Shown one piece after another: positions 1 to 10,400 of a stretch of 64,000 nucleotides of DNA; positions within the stretch are counted from its first letter, which is position 1, and each line of letters opens with the position of its first letter. The notes under the pieces are model-generated. The model had not been told where the DNA came from and did no database searches. It was given only the letters and a program-made list of their open reading frames with translations. The stretch covers positions 3,551,001-3,615,000 of the forward strand of contig NZ_JARUBM010000002.1 in assembly GCF_029626175.1 (NCBI RefSeq). Reading direction: 5' to 3'. The translations under genes and the position numbers were made by a program. Origin of the DNA: Micromonospora sp. WMMD1082. Lineage in GTDB: Bacteria > Actinomycetota > Actinomycetes > Mycobacteriales > Micromonosporaceae.

Positions 1-645
1 TCGCGGTTGGCCTTGGACGTGTACGCCTTGTCGGCCAGGACCGTGTCCGGCCGGGTCCGTGGCCGGCCACCACCGGTTCGGGTAACGCGGATCCGGGCCA
101 ACACGGGGATGAACTGCGGGCTGTCGCCGCGCTGTCCGGCGGTCACCACCAGGGCCATCAGTTTGCGGCCTTGCTCGCAGGCCAGATGGGTCTTGGTGGT
201 CCAGCAGCCCCTCGATCGGCCGAGCCCGTGATCTGCCAGCTCGGAATGCACACCACCAGGCGACTCCTTCTGCGCGTCGCCGTCACGGCGGGCTCCCGCC
301 GCGTGTTGATGGGCGCGGCTGATGGTCGAGTCCACGCTCACCGTCCAGCCGATCATCCCCGCCGCATCCGCCCGCGCCTGCAACGAGGCGAGCAGCCGCG
401 CCCAGACCCCGTCACGCTGCCAGCGCCGAAACCACCGATACAAGGTCTGCCACGGCGGGTACTGCGCGGGCACGTCGCGCCACGGCGATCCGGTCCGGAC
501 CCGCCACCGGATGCCGTCGATGATCAGTCTCATGGTCCATCTACGCGGTCGAGCATGACCCGTTCCCTGCAGGCAGCAACGGCTCCAGCACCGCCCACTG
601 CACATCGGTCAGGTCATGCCGCCTCGCTGCCGCTACGCTCGGCAC
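1..645 (-). pseudogene. IS5-family transposase, partial at window edge and frame-broken
   Basis: On the minus strand most of this stretch translates to an IS5-family DDE transposase: RLIIDGIRWRVRTGSPWRDV near 470-530, WTVSVDSTISRAHQHAAGA near 300-355, and VLADKAYTSKANR at 3-47. The N-terminal part (GTG at 645, then DLTDVQWAVLEPLLPAGN) lies in another frame and hits TAG at 541-543, so the two parts are joined only by a frameshift. Some IS5 elements use programmed frameshifting, but not normally this close to the N-terminus, so I infer decay. The 3' end lies outside the window. Confidence 0.8.
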
Positions 646-700
646 GAGGTCTCCGGTGTGACGTTCAAGCTTGGTCGCTGAACCAACTACCGGAGACCTC
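646..700. repeat. 12-bp inverted repeat at the outer end of the IS5-family remnant
   Basis: GAGGTCTCCGGT at 646-657 is mirrored exactly at 689-700, directly upstream of the transposase start. The outer copy probably lies at or near the element's terminal repeat. The opposite end of the element is outside the window, so the true terminus cannot be confirmed. Confidence 0.5.
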
Positions 701-1116
701 TTCAATTAGCGACCACCGCCACGCCCCGACCACGACCCCCTACGAAACACGGCCTAGAACCGCTGTTATCAGCGGCCGGGGGCTTCTCCGTATGACGCGC
801 CGCCGGCGGGCTCTACCCCCGGTGCCGTGAGGGAAGCGGCAGGCGTCGGCGGCGGACCTTGCGTCCGGCCCTGGTCGGCGGCGCGAGCGGCCTGCGAAGC
901 CGGCCGCCTTGATCTCGTACAGAAAGTTCTCACACAGTGAGGAGATCAACCAGAGGCCATCGAGAACCTGACCTGCCGAACCACCATGCAGGCAACAGCG
1001 CACGCCTGTCGGATTCATGACTCAGCGTCCTGCCTGACCGACGTCCACTGACTGGCGAGTGACGCCAGGCTTCAACCGGTGCACAATGGTGAGCCAAGAC
1101 TCATGGAGGCTGGGCA
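701..1116. other. intergenic region, no supported gene
   Basis: No frame here looks like protein and I see no RNA gene. It should hold the promoter of the NACHT gene that starts at 1117. GGAGG at 1104-1108 is that gene's ribosome binding site. Confidence 0.5.
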
Positions 1117-4100
1117 GTGGATCTCGCCAAACTACTGGGACCGGCCATCGGAACACTCGTTCGAGTTGCCATCGAACGGCCCATAGGCGCAGGACTTACG
1201 AGAAGTCCAGTTTATCCCGAAGGCCGAGTCAAGCTTCCGGGCCGTCGACTGAACGGTCTAACCCGCTCACTCAGCGGAAAGTTGGCGGTCCAAGTCGGCG
1301 CAGCGCTCTCTGGGCTTCGCGAGATCGAGTTTGGCTCCCTTGGAGAAGACGACTGGGACTGCGTAGTCATTGCCGCATGCGACACCCTCGGGAAAATTCC
1401 AACGTTCACGGCCTCAAGTCTCCTGGCGATCGACTTGGACCCAGATCGCCTATATACACAAATCCGCAGGAGCGATTCCGATCGACCCGCAAAAGCAGCG
1501 TTGAGCGCCGAGGCAACGATCGCATATGAGCGCGTGCTGCGAGAGTGCTGCTGGCAGATCGTTGAGTTCATTACACGGCAGCCAGAGTTCACGCGTCGCG
1601 TACAGGTGGAGCTCGTACGTCGCACGGGAGAAATGGCTAACTCGCTCGAAAGACTCTCGGAAGACTCAGAGTCTCACGACCTCCTCGACTTCGAGAGAAG
1701 ATACTTGGAGTTGGTGCTCGACAAGCTCGACAGCCTGCAACTATTCGGTGTTACTCTACGGCACAGCGATGCTTACTCTTTGAGTACTGCCTATCTCAGT
1801 CTTAACGCATCCCCCGAGCAGGCGAAGCGACATAGCGGGCGTGCTGGCGCGGACCGGTTGAGAGTCCATGAAGCTTTAGCTGACGCCAAACGGGTTCTAA
1901 TACGAGGAGAAGCTGGTTCAGGAAAGACGACGTTACTGCAATGGCTGGCAGTTAACTCGGTACAGTCTCCCGAGAGCCTTCCGGAAGGATGGTCGGCGGG
2001 CGTTCCTTTCCTGCTTCCGCTCCGCCGGTACGCGCTACAAGACCTGCCGACGCCCGACCTCTTTCCGCGGGAAATCGCTCCCGCCCTGTCGTCCGAGGCA
2101 CCTCCGAAGTGGGCGGCGTCGGTTCTGAAATCGGGGCGAGCTCTCGTTCTAATCGATGGTGTGGACGAACTGCCCCAAAACCGGCGAGGAGATGTCTGGA
2201 TATGGCTCAATGACCTAGTGAAGACCTACCCCAACTCCAGCTACGTGATTACGTCTCGTCCACCTGCCGTCGACGGCAAGGTTCTTGTACCGAGCAAGTT
2301 CGATACTTTTATGCTTCTACCAATGGGGGCGTCTGATGTTCGAGCATTCGTTGGCCAATGGCACAAGGCAATTCGACAGGTTCGGCATGATTCTGGGCAT
2401 GCATTGGCGACTTACGAGTCAGAACTCCTGGACAAGCTCGCACGGCGCCGGGACCTGCGTAGGCTAGCCACTAACCCGCTACTTTGCGCTCTGATTTGCG
2501 CTCTACACCTTGAGCGATACCGGCAATTGCCACAGGACCGGATGGGGTTGTATCGAGCCGCTCTTGAAATGCTGCTCGTGCGCCGCGACGAGTCGCGGGG
2601 CATCAACGCAGATAGAGTCAACCTGTCTCAGCAGGACCAAGAGGCGTTGCTTGGCCAACTGGCGTATTGGCTCGTGCGTAACGGTTGGTCGGATTGCGAC
2701 AGGCGGGACGCGACTATTCGGCTGTCGCGTTACATGAAGTCAATGCCATATGTCGAGTCTCGACCATCTGAGATTCTGAACTTCCTCCTTCTTCGGTCCG
2801 GAACATTGAGGGAGCCGGTCGTCGGAAGAATCGACTTTCTGCACAAGACGTTTCAAGAGTATCTGGCTGCGCAGGCCATCCTTGACGACGGCGATATCGA
2901 CGCCATGATCAAGCAAGCCCACGAGGATCACTGGCGTGAAGTCGTAGTGATGGCCGTCGGACACAGCCGTAGGGACGAGCGAGAGCGGATTATACGAGGA
3001 CTAGTGGAGCGCGGAGAGGAAGATGAGGACGTTAAGCGGCGACTTTATCTGCTGGCGGTCTCGTGCCTGGAGCACCCTGGCGCCCTCGATCCGACACTCG
3101 TATCGGAAGTACGAGAAAAGGCTTCCCGACTCGTTGTGCCGGAGGAATGGCGACAGGTTGACCTAATTGCCGCCGCCGGCGAGGTGGTGCTGGACGTAAT
3201 TCCGGACCCTACTCAGCTGACGGATATAGAGGGCACCCTACTCATCGACACCGTAAATCGCTTCGATATCGAGGATGCGCTCCCCGTACTGGCTCGGATC
3301 GCTAAATCGCAAAGCCGGGCCGTGAGGGGCAAGCTTGCCGCCCACTGGCCTGAATCCGCAGTGGAATCCTACGCCAGCGCTGTTCTCGGCGATATGCGTC
3401 TTGATGATGTATCCGTCCGGGCTAACGGTCTGCGACAGCTCCAAGCAGCAGCAAGGCTGGAGGCATTAAACACACTCGTGGTGCAAGAGGTGCCCGGTCC
3501 CGAAATCATGGCCTTCGATCGACTTCTGCCCCTCAAGGGACACCGAAACCTTCGCACTCTTATCCTCGACAAGGTAGCCGTCATCGACCTGGAAGATGTG
3601 GCGACTTGCCCTGAACTGCACACCTTGATAATTCACAGTTCTTTTATTTGCTCGGGCCTTCGGAGCCTCCACGGCACCCGATTGCGAGAATTGGCACTGC
3701 TCGGCATTCCGGATAGCGCATCCATTGAGGGTTACGTCGACGCGATAGGTTCGCTTCCTGATCTTCGGCGCTTGACAATAGACGCCAGCGCAATTCCGAG
3801 GAGTGGCCTCGATCTACCGAACAACTCTACCCTTGAACGAATAGATTTTCTAGCCCAGCATTGGATGGCGTCGGCGGTTGACTATGCACACCGCGCGCCG
3901 ACATGGTCATGCATCGGTTCAGGCCGGACCGCTCTGGATTGGCATCGCCCGAGCCTCGCAAAGATTGACAATCTCTTCACATTGAAGGAAGTATCCATCT
4001 CTGGATGGCCATCCGGAACGGAAGTTGAGCTGCTGCGCAAATTGCCCCAACTTGAAGTACTTCGAGTTGTGGTGGCAGAGGATCACTTGCGTGAAGCTAT

Positions 4101-4359
4101 TCTGTCAGGCGGACATGAATACAACTACCCGACGGTCAGCTCGGGCGCGATACGGACAATCCGCACACTAAGAGGGCTGAAGCGGCTTGAGATCGGGATC
4201 CTCACCGCAGACTCAACAGCTTCTCTTTACTCACCTGTCCGGCACAATCGAATCCGATACGTCCGCGCTGAAAGCTTCCCGACAATCGCCCAAGAAATCC
4301 GGTCGAACCTTCTTCGCGGTGCGAAGATCGAATTGTCGATCAACGGGTCGGCGGTTTAG
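1117..4359 (+). CDS. NACHT-domain NTPase with LRR-like C-terminus (NLR-like, probable defence protein)
   Basis: A 1080-aa STAND-type NTPase. Residues 1-250 form a helical N-terminal region without a recognisable effector domain. The Walker A RGEAGSGKTT lies near residue 265 and the Walker B ALVLIDGVDELP near 345. A helical region follows to about 780. The last 300 residues show spaced leucines resembling degenerate leucine-rich repeats. The GTG start has GGAGG eight bases upstream. Bacterial NACHT proteins (bNACHT, Avs-related) are known antiphage sensors that oligomerise on ligand binding; defence here is inferred from family only. Codon use is less GC-biased than the neighbours, suggesting transfer. 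It ends convergently against a small minus-strand gene. Confidence 0.85.
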   Translation: MDLAKLLGPAIGTLVRVAIERPIGAGLTRSPVYPEGRVKLPGRRLNGLTRSLSGKLAVQVGAALSGLREIEFGSLGEDDWDCVVIAACDTLGKIPTFTASSLLAIDLDPDRLYTQIRRSDSDRPAKAALSAEATIAYERVLRECCWQIVEFITRQPEFTRRVQVELVRRTGEMANSLERLSEDSESHDLLDFERRYLELVLDKLDSLQLFGVTLRHSDAYSLSTAYLSLNASPEQAKRHSGRAGADRLRVHEALADAKRVLIRGEAGSGKTTLLQWLAVNSVQSPESLPEGWSAGVPFLLPLRRYALQDLPTPDLFPREIAPALSSEAPPKWAASVLKSGRALVLIDGVDELPQNRRGDVWIWLNDLVKTYPNSSYVITSRPPAVDGKVLVPSKFDTFMLLPMGASDVRAFVGQWHKAIRQVRHDSGHALATYESELLDKLARRRDLRRLATNPLLCALICALHLERYRQLPQDRMGLYRAALEMLLVRRDESRGINADRVNLSQQDQEALLGQLAYWLVRNGWSDCDRRDATIRLSRYMKSMPYVESRPSEILNFLLLRSGTLREPVVGRIDFLHKTFQEYLAAQAILDDGDIDAMIKQAHEDHWREVVVMAVGHSRRDERERIIRGLVERGEEDEDVKRRLYLLAVSCLEHPGALDPTLVSEVREKASRLVVPEEWRQVDLIAAAGEVVLDVIPDPTQLTDIEGTLLIDTVNRFDIEDALPVLARIAKSQSRAVRGKLAAHWPESAVESYASAVLGDMRLDDVSVRANGLRQLQAAARLEALNTLVVQEVPGPEIMAFDRLLPLKGHRNLRTLILDKVAVIDLEDVATCPELHTLIIHSSFICSGLRSLHGTRLRELALLGIPDSASIEGYVDAIGSLPDLRRLTIDASAIPRSGLDLPNNSTLERIDFLAQHWMASAVDYAHRAPTWSCIGSGRTALDWHRPSLAKIDNLFTLKEVSISGWPSGTEVELLRKLPQLEVLRVVVAEDHLREAILSGGHEYNYPTVSSGAIRTIRTLRGLKRLEIGILTADSTASLYSPVRHNRIRYVRAESFPTIAQEIRSNLLRGAKIELSINGSAV

Positions 4360-4846
4360 TGGTCGGCCACTTCACCAGACCCGGGTTGGGCTCTAGGACG
4401 TCCAGGCAGGTTCCATCCTCCAAGGCGTGATGGCTCTCTCCCAGCGAGCCGCTCAAGCAGCTGAACGTCAGTTGGCGAGCCGCACTTCCACGGCGTTGGC
4501 GGCACGCGGAAGCTGCTGCACAGGAGACCGCAGGGCTGAGCGGGCAGGTCCAGGCTGACGCGGGAATGCCGCCCCAGCCCGGCAACCGCTCGACGATCAT
4601 CGCCGCATCGTCGAGGCTGAGCCACAAGCCGCAGTCACGGGCCAGCCCGGCGCTGCCGGCGCGTATCTCGTCGTGCCGCATGTAGCCGCCCGCCTCATCA
4701 GCCAGCACCACATGGATGACCAGGTCGCCTGCCGGCAGCGCCGCAGCCAGCACGACCGGGCGGTCCAAACCACGGCGAGCATTCGCCTGTAGCGCCCCAC
4801 GCCCGGCCGCGCTCCACCGAACACGAACCCGCTGGATGGTGATCAC
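4340..4846 (-). CDS. hypothetical protein (intact copy left of an IS insertion)
   Basis: A 168-aa ORF starting with GTG (ITIQRVRVRWSAAGRG...), convergent with the NACHT gene and overlapping its end by 20 bases. I recognise no domain. Its first part reads like protein; after about residue 110 the composition changes and an alternative frame also looks plausible, so the C-terminus is uncertain. The 5' two-thirds plus 132 bp upstream lie in a 459-bp direct repeat created by the adjacent IS, so only that much of its upstream region remains before the IS end. A related remnant lies after the second NACHT gene at 10790-10873. Confidence 0.5.
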   Translation of the reverse strand: MITIQRVRVRWSAAGRGALQANARRGLDRPVVLAAALPAGDLVIHVVLADEAGGYMRHDEIRAGSAGLARDCGLWLSLDDAAMIVERLPGWGGIPASAWTCPLSPAVSCAAASACRQRRGSAARQLTFSCLSGSLGESHHALEDGTCLDVLEPNPGLVKWPTTKPPTR

Positions 4847-4978
4847 GCCTCACCATCACTCATCAGCCGCTCGGCACACCACCCGATATCCGGATCTGCC
4901 GCAGACCGGGCGTCACGGTGCGTGACGGCATGCAGTGTCCGGTCCTGCCGAGTTGAGGGCGCTGGATCATGCTCGGCT
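4520..4978. repeat. 459-bp target-site duplication, left copy
   Basis: This copy matches 6749-7207 at a constant offset of 2229 bp; I found no mismatch when comparing by eye. It ends exactly where the left terminal inverted repeat of the IS begins (4979). The bases outside both copies differ. Long, variable target duplications are the described hallmark of IS1634. It contains the 5' part and upstream region of the small minus-strand gene. Confidence 0.9.
4836..4856. promoter_or_regulatory. inverted repeat flanking the start codon of the small gene
   Basis: ATGGTGA (4836-4842) and TCACCAT (4850-4856) are perfect 7-bp inverted repeats separated by 7 bp that contain the GTG start codon (4844-4846, minus strand). 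An identical copy lies 2229 bp downstream in the second repeat. It could be an operator or an mRNA hairpin controlling translation. This is inference from position only. Confidence 0.25.
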
Positions 4979-6748
4979 CCTGAGTTTGGTCACCGCCTCG
5001 CGGCGCGACGGGGTGTAGCGCTCTGACCTGGGGTGTTGGGTGCTGGTGGGATGTTTCTGAGGCACTAATTGGTGTCTTACGCTCGGGTTCGTGGCGTGGA
5101 TTCGGCGGGTGCGGACGGCTTCGGGCGCGACGGCGGTGCAGATCGCCGAGTCCGTTGGCGGGCGTCGGCGGATCGTTGCTCATGTGGGCTCGGCGCGTAC
5201 CGAGGCTGAGTTGGGGCTGCTGTTGTCGCGGGCCCGCGAGCTTCTCGCCGATCCCGGGCAGGGTGAGTTCGAGCTCGGTATCGAGCCGGTCGCGCCGAGG
5301 GCGACGTTGGTCGGCCCGGCCGGTGACGCGGCGCTGTTGGACGCCGACGGTTCACCGGAGCGTGGGCCAGCGGCGGTCGCCGCGCCGCGGGTGGTGTCGA
5401 CGGCGTCGCGGGTGCTGTACGACGTGCTGGCCTCGGTGTTCACAGCCCTGGGGTTCGACGCGGTGGGTGACAGGGTCTTCCGGGACCTGGTGATCGCGCG
5501 GATCGTGGAGCCGACCTCGATCCGAGACACCGGCCGGGTGCTGACCGACCTGGGTTGTAAGCCGGCCAGCGAGAAGACGATGCGCCGCACCCTGACCCGC
5601 GCCCACACAGGCGCATACCGCGACCAGATCGCGCAGTTGTGCTTCGCCCACGCCATGAGCAGCGGCGATGTCAGCCTGTGCCTGTACGACGTGACCACGT
5701 TGTACTTCGAGGCCGACAAGGAGGACGACCTGCGCAAGGTCGGATACTCCAAGGAACGACGCGTAGACCCGCAGATCGTCGTCGGGCTGCTCGTCGACCG
5801 GCACGGGTTCCCGTTGGAGATCGGCTGCTTCGCCGGCAACAAGGCCGAGACGCTGACGTTGCTGCCGGTCATCCGCCAGTTCCAGGCCCGCCACCAGATC
5901 ACCGGCATGGTCATCGTCGCCGACGCCGGCATGCTCTCGGCGACCAACCTACGCGAACTCGACGAGGCCGGCCTCGGCTTCATCGTCGGCTCCCGCACCA
6001 CCAAAGCGCCGATCGACCTGGAGTCCCACTACCGCTGGCACGGGGACTACTTCACCGACGGGCAGATCATCGACACGATCACCCCCCGCACCGGCACCAA
6101 CCGCGACAACGACCCCGCCCTCAAAGCCGAACCGGTGTGGAACCCACGAACCCATACATCCTCGTGGCGGGCGGTGTGGGCCTACTCAGCCACCCGCGCT
6201 GTCCGGGACAACAAGACCCTCAACGCCCAAGAGGCAAAGGCACGAGCCGTCATCGCCGGAGAGAAGACGACCCGAACCCCGAGGTTCGTCACCATCAACG
6301 GCAACACCCGCACCCTCGACGAAGCGTCACTGGCCAGAGCACGCAAACTCGTCGGGCTCAAGGGCTACGTCACCAACATCGGCCACCACGTGATGAGCCC
6401 CAGCAACGTGATCTCCAACTACCACGACCTGTGGCACGTCGAGCAGTCCTTCCGCATGTCCAAAACCGACCTCGCCGCCCGACCCATGTTCCACCACACC
6501 AAAGACGCCATCGAGGCACACCTGACCATCGTCTTCACCGCCCTGGCCGTCACCCGCGAAGTCCAGAACCGCACCGGACTCGCGATCCGCAACGTCCTCC
6601 GTCAACTACGCCCACTACGATCCGCGACCCTCGCGATCAACAACGCCACCCAGACGTTCCCACCCCAAATCGACCCCGACCAGCAAGCCATCATCAACGC
6701 CCTCACGCCGAGCGGACCTCAGGCACTAACGAAATGACCAAACTCAGG
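4979..6748 (+). mobile_element. IS1634-family insertion sequence, intact, 1770 bp
   Basis: The ends are perfect 14-bp inverted repeats: CCTGAGTTTGGTCA at 4979-4992 and TGACCAAACTCAGG at 6735-6748. The element holds one transposase gene whose stop codon lies inside the right repeat. It is bounded on both sides by an exact 459-bp direct repeat. The repeats resemble those of the second element at 38151-39854 (CCCGACTTGGGCCA), so the two are relatives but not identical. Confidence 0.92.
5091..6737 (+). CDS. IS1634-family transposase
   Basis: An intact 548-aa DDE transposase of the IS1634 group (IS4 superfamily). The GTG start gives WIRRVRTASGATAVQIAES, the usual N-terminus of the group. Catalytic-region motifs are YDVTTLYFEAD (first Asp), IVADAGMLSATNL (second Asp) and HVEQSFRMSKTDLAARP (Glu). 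The gene fills the element: the TGA stop at 6735-6737 overlaps the right inverted repeat. No frameshift is visible, so this copy may still be active, unlike the relative at 38 kb. Confidence 0.92.
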   Translation: MAWIRRVRTASGATAVQIAESVGGRRRIVAHVGSARTEAELGLLLSRARELLADPGQGEFELGIEPVAPRATLVGPAGDAALLDADGSPERGPAAVAAPRVVSTASRVLYDVLASVFTALGFDAVGDRVFRDLVIARIVEPTSIRDTGRVLTDLGCKPASEKTMRRTLTRAHTGAYRDQIAQLCFAHAMSSGDVSLCLYDVTTLYFEADKEDDLRKVGYSKERRVDPQIVVGLLVDRHGFPLEIGCFAGNKAETLTLLPVIRQFQARHQITGMVIVADAGMLSATNLRELDEAGLGFIVGSRTTKAPIDLESHYRWHGDYFTDGQIIDTITPRTGTNRDNDPALKAEPVWNPRTHTSSWRAVWAYSATRAVRDNKTLNAQEAKARAVIAGEKTTRTPRFVTINGNTRTLDEASLARARKLVGLKGYVTNIGHHVMSPSNVISNYHDLWHVEQSFRMSKTDLAARPMFHHTKDAIEAHLTIVFTALAVTREVQNRTGLAIRNVLRQLRPLRSATLAINNATQTFPPQIDPDQQAIINALTPSGPQALTK

Positions 6749-7075
6749 ACAGGAGACCGCAGGGCTGAGCGGGCAGGTCCAGGCTGACGCGGGAATGCCG
6801 CCCCAGCCCGGCAACCGCTCGACGATCATCGCCGCATCGTCGAGGCTGAGCCACAAGCCGCAGTCACGGGCCAGCCCGGCGCTGCCGGCGCGTATCTCGT
6901 CGTGCCGCATGTAGCCGCCCGCCTCATCAGCCAGCACCACATGGATGACCAGGTCGCCTGCCGGCAGCGCCGCAGCCAGCACGACCGGGCGGTCCAAACC
7001 ACGGCGAGCATTCGCCTGTAGCGCCCCACGCCCGGCCGCGCTCCACCGAACACGAACCCGCTGGATGGTGATCAC
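6749..7075 (-). pseudogene. 5' fragment of the small hypothetical gene, truncated by the IS
   Basis: The GTG at 7075 opens the same protein as the gene at 4340-4846 (ITIQRVRVRWSAAGRG...), identical for the length of the duplication. It then runs into the right end of the IS, where the frame stops a few codons later (6719). The native promoter region to the right (7208-7469) stays with this dead fragment rather than with the intact copy. Confidence 0.75.
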
Positions 7076-7207
7076 GCCTCACCATCACTCATCAGCCGCT
7101 CGGCACACCACCCGATATCCGGATCTGCCGCAGACCGGGCGTCACGGTGCGTGACGGCATGCAGTGTCCGGTCCTGCCGAGTTGAGGGCGCTGGATCATG
7201 CTCGGCT
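6749..7207. repeat. 459-bp target-site duplication, right copy
   Basis: This is the right-hand partner of 4520-4978. It begins directly after the right terminal repeat of the IS and carries the original upstream and 5' end of the small minus-strand gene, which the insertion has cut off from its 3' end. Confidence 0.9.
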
Positions 7208-7469
7208 TCGAGCAAACTGCGCTGGTCGCCCGCGTCGACGATCTAGCCCATCCGTTCGTGTCAGTCGCGCGGCGCCCTTCGCTGCGGATGTGTCAGCGCC
7301 TCGCTCGGCACTCTTGCGAGCGTGTCTTGGGAAGTGGCTGGGCAGTCGGGAGCTAAACCTGGCGCGGTGATCCTACAATCTCGCGGTCGTGTGTCTACTT
7401 GCCGACTCTCCCACGTCATCGTCGAACCGGTAGCGTGAGCATCGCTTGTCGCCGAAAGGTTCCGAAGAT

Positions 7470-10400
7470 ATGGGTCAGACCGGTCCCGATCCCGGTGGTT
7501 CTGCCAACCTTTACCAGTATTTCCTAACTTTTCTGTCCTGGATGGGACTGGAGCATCCGGCGTGGGCTCCGTGGCTGTTCGCCGCGTTGATCGTCGCGGG
7601 GATGCTCCTTTCGTTGGCACCGATAGTGCGGGGGGCGACTGCCGCCGTCCGCTACGCCAAGGGATGGCTCGACCGTCGCCGTGATCCCCGGCGGGCGCGT
7701 CGGCGTGCACTGTTTGCCGATCACATTGAGAGCCAGTTGCGTCGGCTGGACGAAAAGGAGGAGTGGCGCGACCATCGCTTCGCTCGGCTTGAGGCCGAAG
7801 TGGAGATGGAGGGCGGTCGGAGTCGTTTCCTGCCTCGCTGGGCTTACAGCAGGCGCAACGACCTCAGACGGGAGAAGTCGTTGTCCCGCGCCCTGCAACG
7901 CAGTAATGAGCGGCTGGTCATTCTGCAAGGTGAGCCCGGGTCGGGGAAGAGTGTGGCGCTACGCAATGCTGCTAGGGCGCTGGCCACGCGGGCGATGCGC
8001 CGGCCGAGACTAGACAGCCGAATCCCCTTGTATGTGAACCTGAAGGAACTGCGACCCATCGACAGTAGGCTGGACGCCGGGACTATCCGAACTTATGTGC
8101 TGGATCAGCTTAACAAGGCCAACAGCCGTGATGTCGAGCAGTTCCTCTCCGACGAGTTCACCCCAGGTATGCGCGACGGCACATGGTTGTTCCTCTTCGA
8201 TTCTTTCGATGAGATCCCGGAGGTCCTTACTGCCACGGAACTTGACGCGACGGTGGGCCTGTATGCGGATGCCCTATACGACTTCCTGCATGGGATGAAT
8301 ATCAGCGCGGGTGTAGTCGCCTCTCGCGAGTTTAAGGGACCACGTCGGTTCGGCTGGCCTCGATTCACTGTCCAGCGCCTCACGGAACGGCAGAAGCGGG
8401 AGCTGATTCGCAAGGCTGACCTGGCGGCGGCCGCCGAGGCCCAAGTGCACGGGGCGCTAGCCAGCGCCGACCCGATGGTGACACGATTGTCCGGAAACCC
8501 GATGCTCCTCGGCCTGTTGTGCGAGCACGTCAGGACAACGGGCTCCTTTCCCACCGCGTCTCACACCATCTTCGAGACCTTTGTCCAAAATCGGCTCGAA
8601 CGGGACCAGGAACGGCTTCTGCGGCGCTACGCGGTTGATCCGAACGAATTGCGACTGGTCGCCGAGGAGATCGCGTTTCACCTTACCGCTGAGTCCGGCA
8701 TCGGACTGAGCCCATCACGGGCGGAGGTGGCCAGACTACTGGACGGCAGGCATATCGCCGGCCAGCTAATCAACCCGGTGCGGCTGGACCGGCTGCTCGA
8801 CGCGTTGGAATACGTCAAGCTTGCCCAAGCTCCAGAGGGTTCGCGCTCGGACTACCGGCGTCCCTTCACCTTTGCCCACCGCCGATTCCAGGAGTACTTT
8901 GCTACCTGCGTGGTCATCCGGGAGCCGGACCGGATACCCATCGAGACGTTGCTTCTTGACGGCCGCTGGCGCGAAACCGCCGTCGCCATGCTGCAAACCC
9001 AAGCAGGCGAGGCGGTGGCGGTGATGGTGTCCGCAGCCGGCCGAATACTGACACGCAGGGCCGAGACGGCTGGAGCAGCGAGCAGCCCTGTGACAACAAG
9101 TCCCAACGAGCCACCGACCTCCGAGTGGCCGCCCAACAGCCTCCACTTGCTGGATCTCCTCGACACCGGTCTCGCCGGACGGCCGGAAAATGTGCCTGAT
9201 TCACTGCGGGCGACAGTCACGACTCTGCTACGTGCCGCTTGGGCCACTCGTCGTCGCCACTACCAACTGTGGACCGTGCAGGCTACACTTCTCGCCGAAC
9301 CTTCGGCGGCCGAGGAGATCCTCGAAGAGTCATTCGCGTCGAAGAGCGCGCTGCTGCGGGGTGCGGCCTACCGGTATGCCGGGCGGCTGCCGACCCTGCC
9401 GCCAAGACTCGGTCGCCACATGCGAATGGCGATGATCAACCAGGCCGCGCAAGGGCACCTGCTGTTCGACTGGCCCACTGTCCGCGCACAGTTGTCTCGG
9501 CTGAACGAGCCCCTCTCGGAGCTACGCGCAGCACGCCTGCTTCGATGGAACCCGGTGGTGACCGGCCTACTCGTCACCCTCGTCTTCGTCTCCGGCGCGA
9601 TCTTCCAGGGCTCCGGTGGACGGATCGGCTGGGCGACCGGATGGTTGACCAGCATCAGCATTGTCGGCGCTTTCTGGGGCGCCGGCATTGGACTGGAGAG
9701 AGCTTACGCGAGGACCGCGCCAGCGAATACTTGGGCCGGTGATGCACTCTTTCAGAGTGCAGTCAGACTGGTGGCGGTGCTCCTTGGGATCGGGATAGCC
9801 CTCGACACGCCATCGGGAACACCTAAGTCGGGGGAAGGACCCTGGATCTGGGGGCTGCTATTTTTGGTCGCGTCATTTTATGCAGTGGTCTGGCCTCTAA
9901 CTGCGGTCGCAGCAGTTGCCTGGGGAATCGACGCCCGAATCTTCTTCTGGCCCTTCCTGCCGCTGGCGTTTATGCCGGCCGCAGTAATGACGTCTCCTCG
10001 GATCGGATGGCGCCAGCGGATTGAAACGATCGGGCGGGTGGTGGCGATGGTTGCCGGCTTGACCTTAAGCCTCAAGGCTTCGTTGTGGCTGGAAACTTCT
10101 CATCCTCGTGCCGCCATCGTTGTAACTTGGATCTTATATTGCCTGACAGGCGTACTGGGGGCGATGATCATCACCATCTATATGATTCGCGAGCGGGGCG
10201 ACCGGCGATATCTCTTGGCCACTCCTCCCCAAAGCGTTATAGACGCTCAAACGTTGGACCAGATGATTGCACGGTTGCGCTCCGACAGAGGTCTGCGGCT
10301 CCTGGTGGACATGATCCGTCGACAACGCATCGACTGTACGGCCGAAAGTATGCTTATCTTCGATGAGCTAATCCTGCTTGCCGCACGCCGCCGAACCGAA

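Noticed and set aside
4520..7207. The 459-bp repeats as an assembly duplication or as attachment sites of a larger element
   Set aside because: Both repeats stop exactly at the IS inverted repeats, and a second IS of the same family shows the same pattern with a different length. Only the transposase lies between them.
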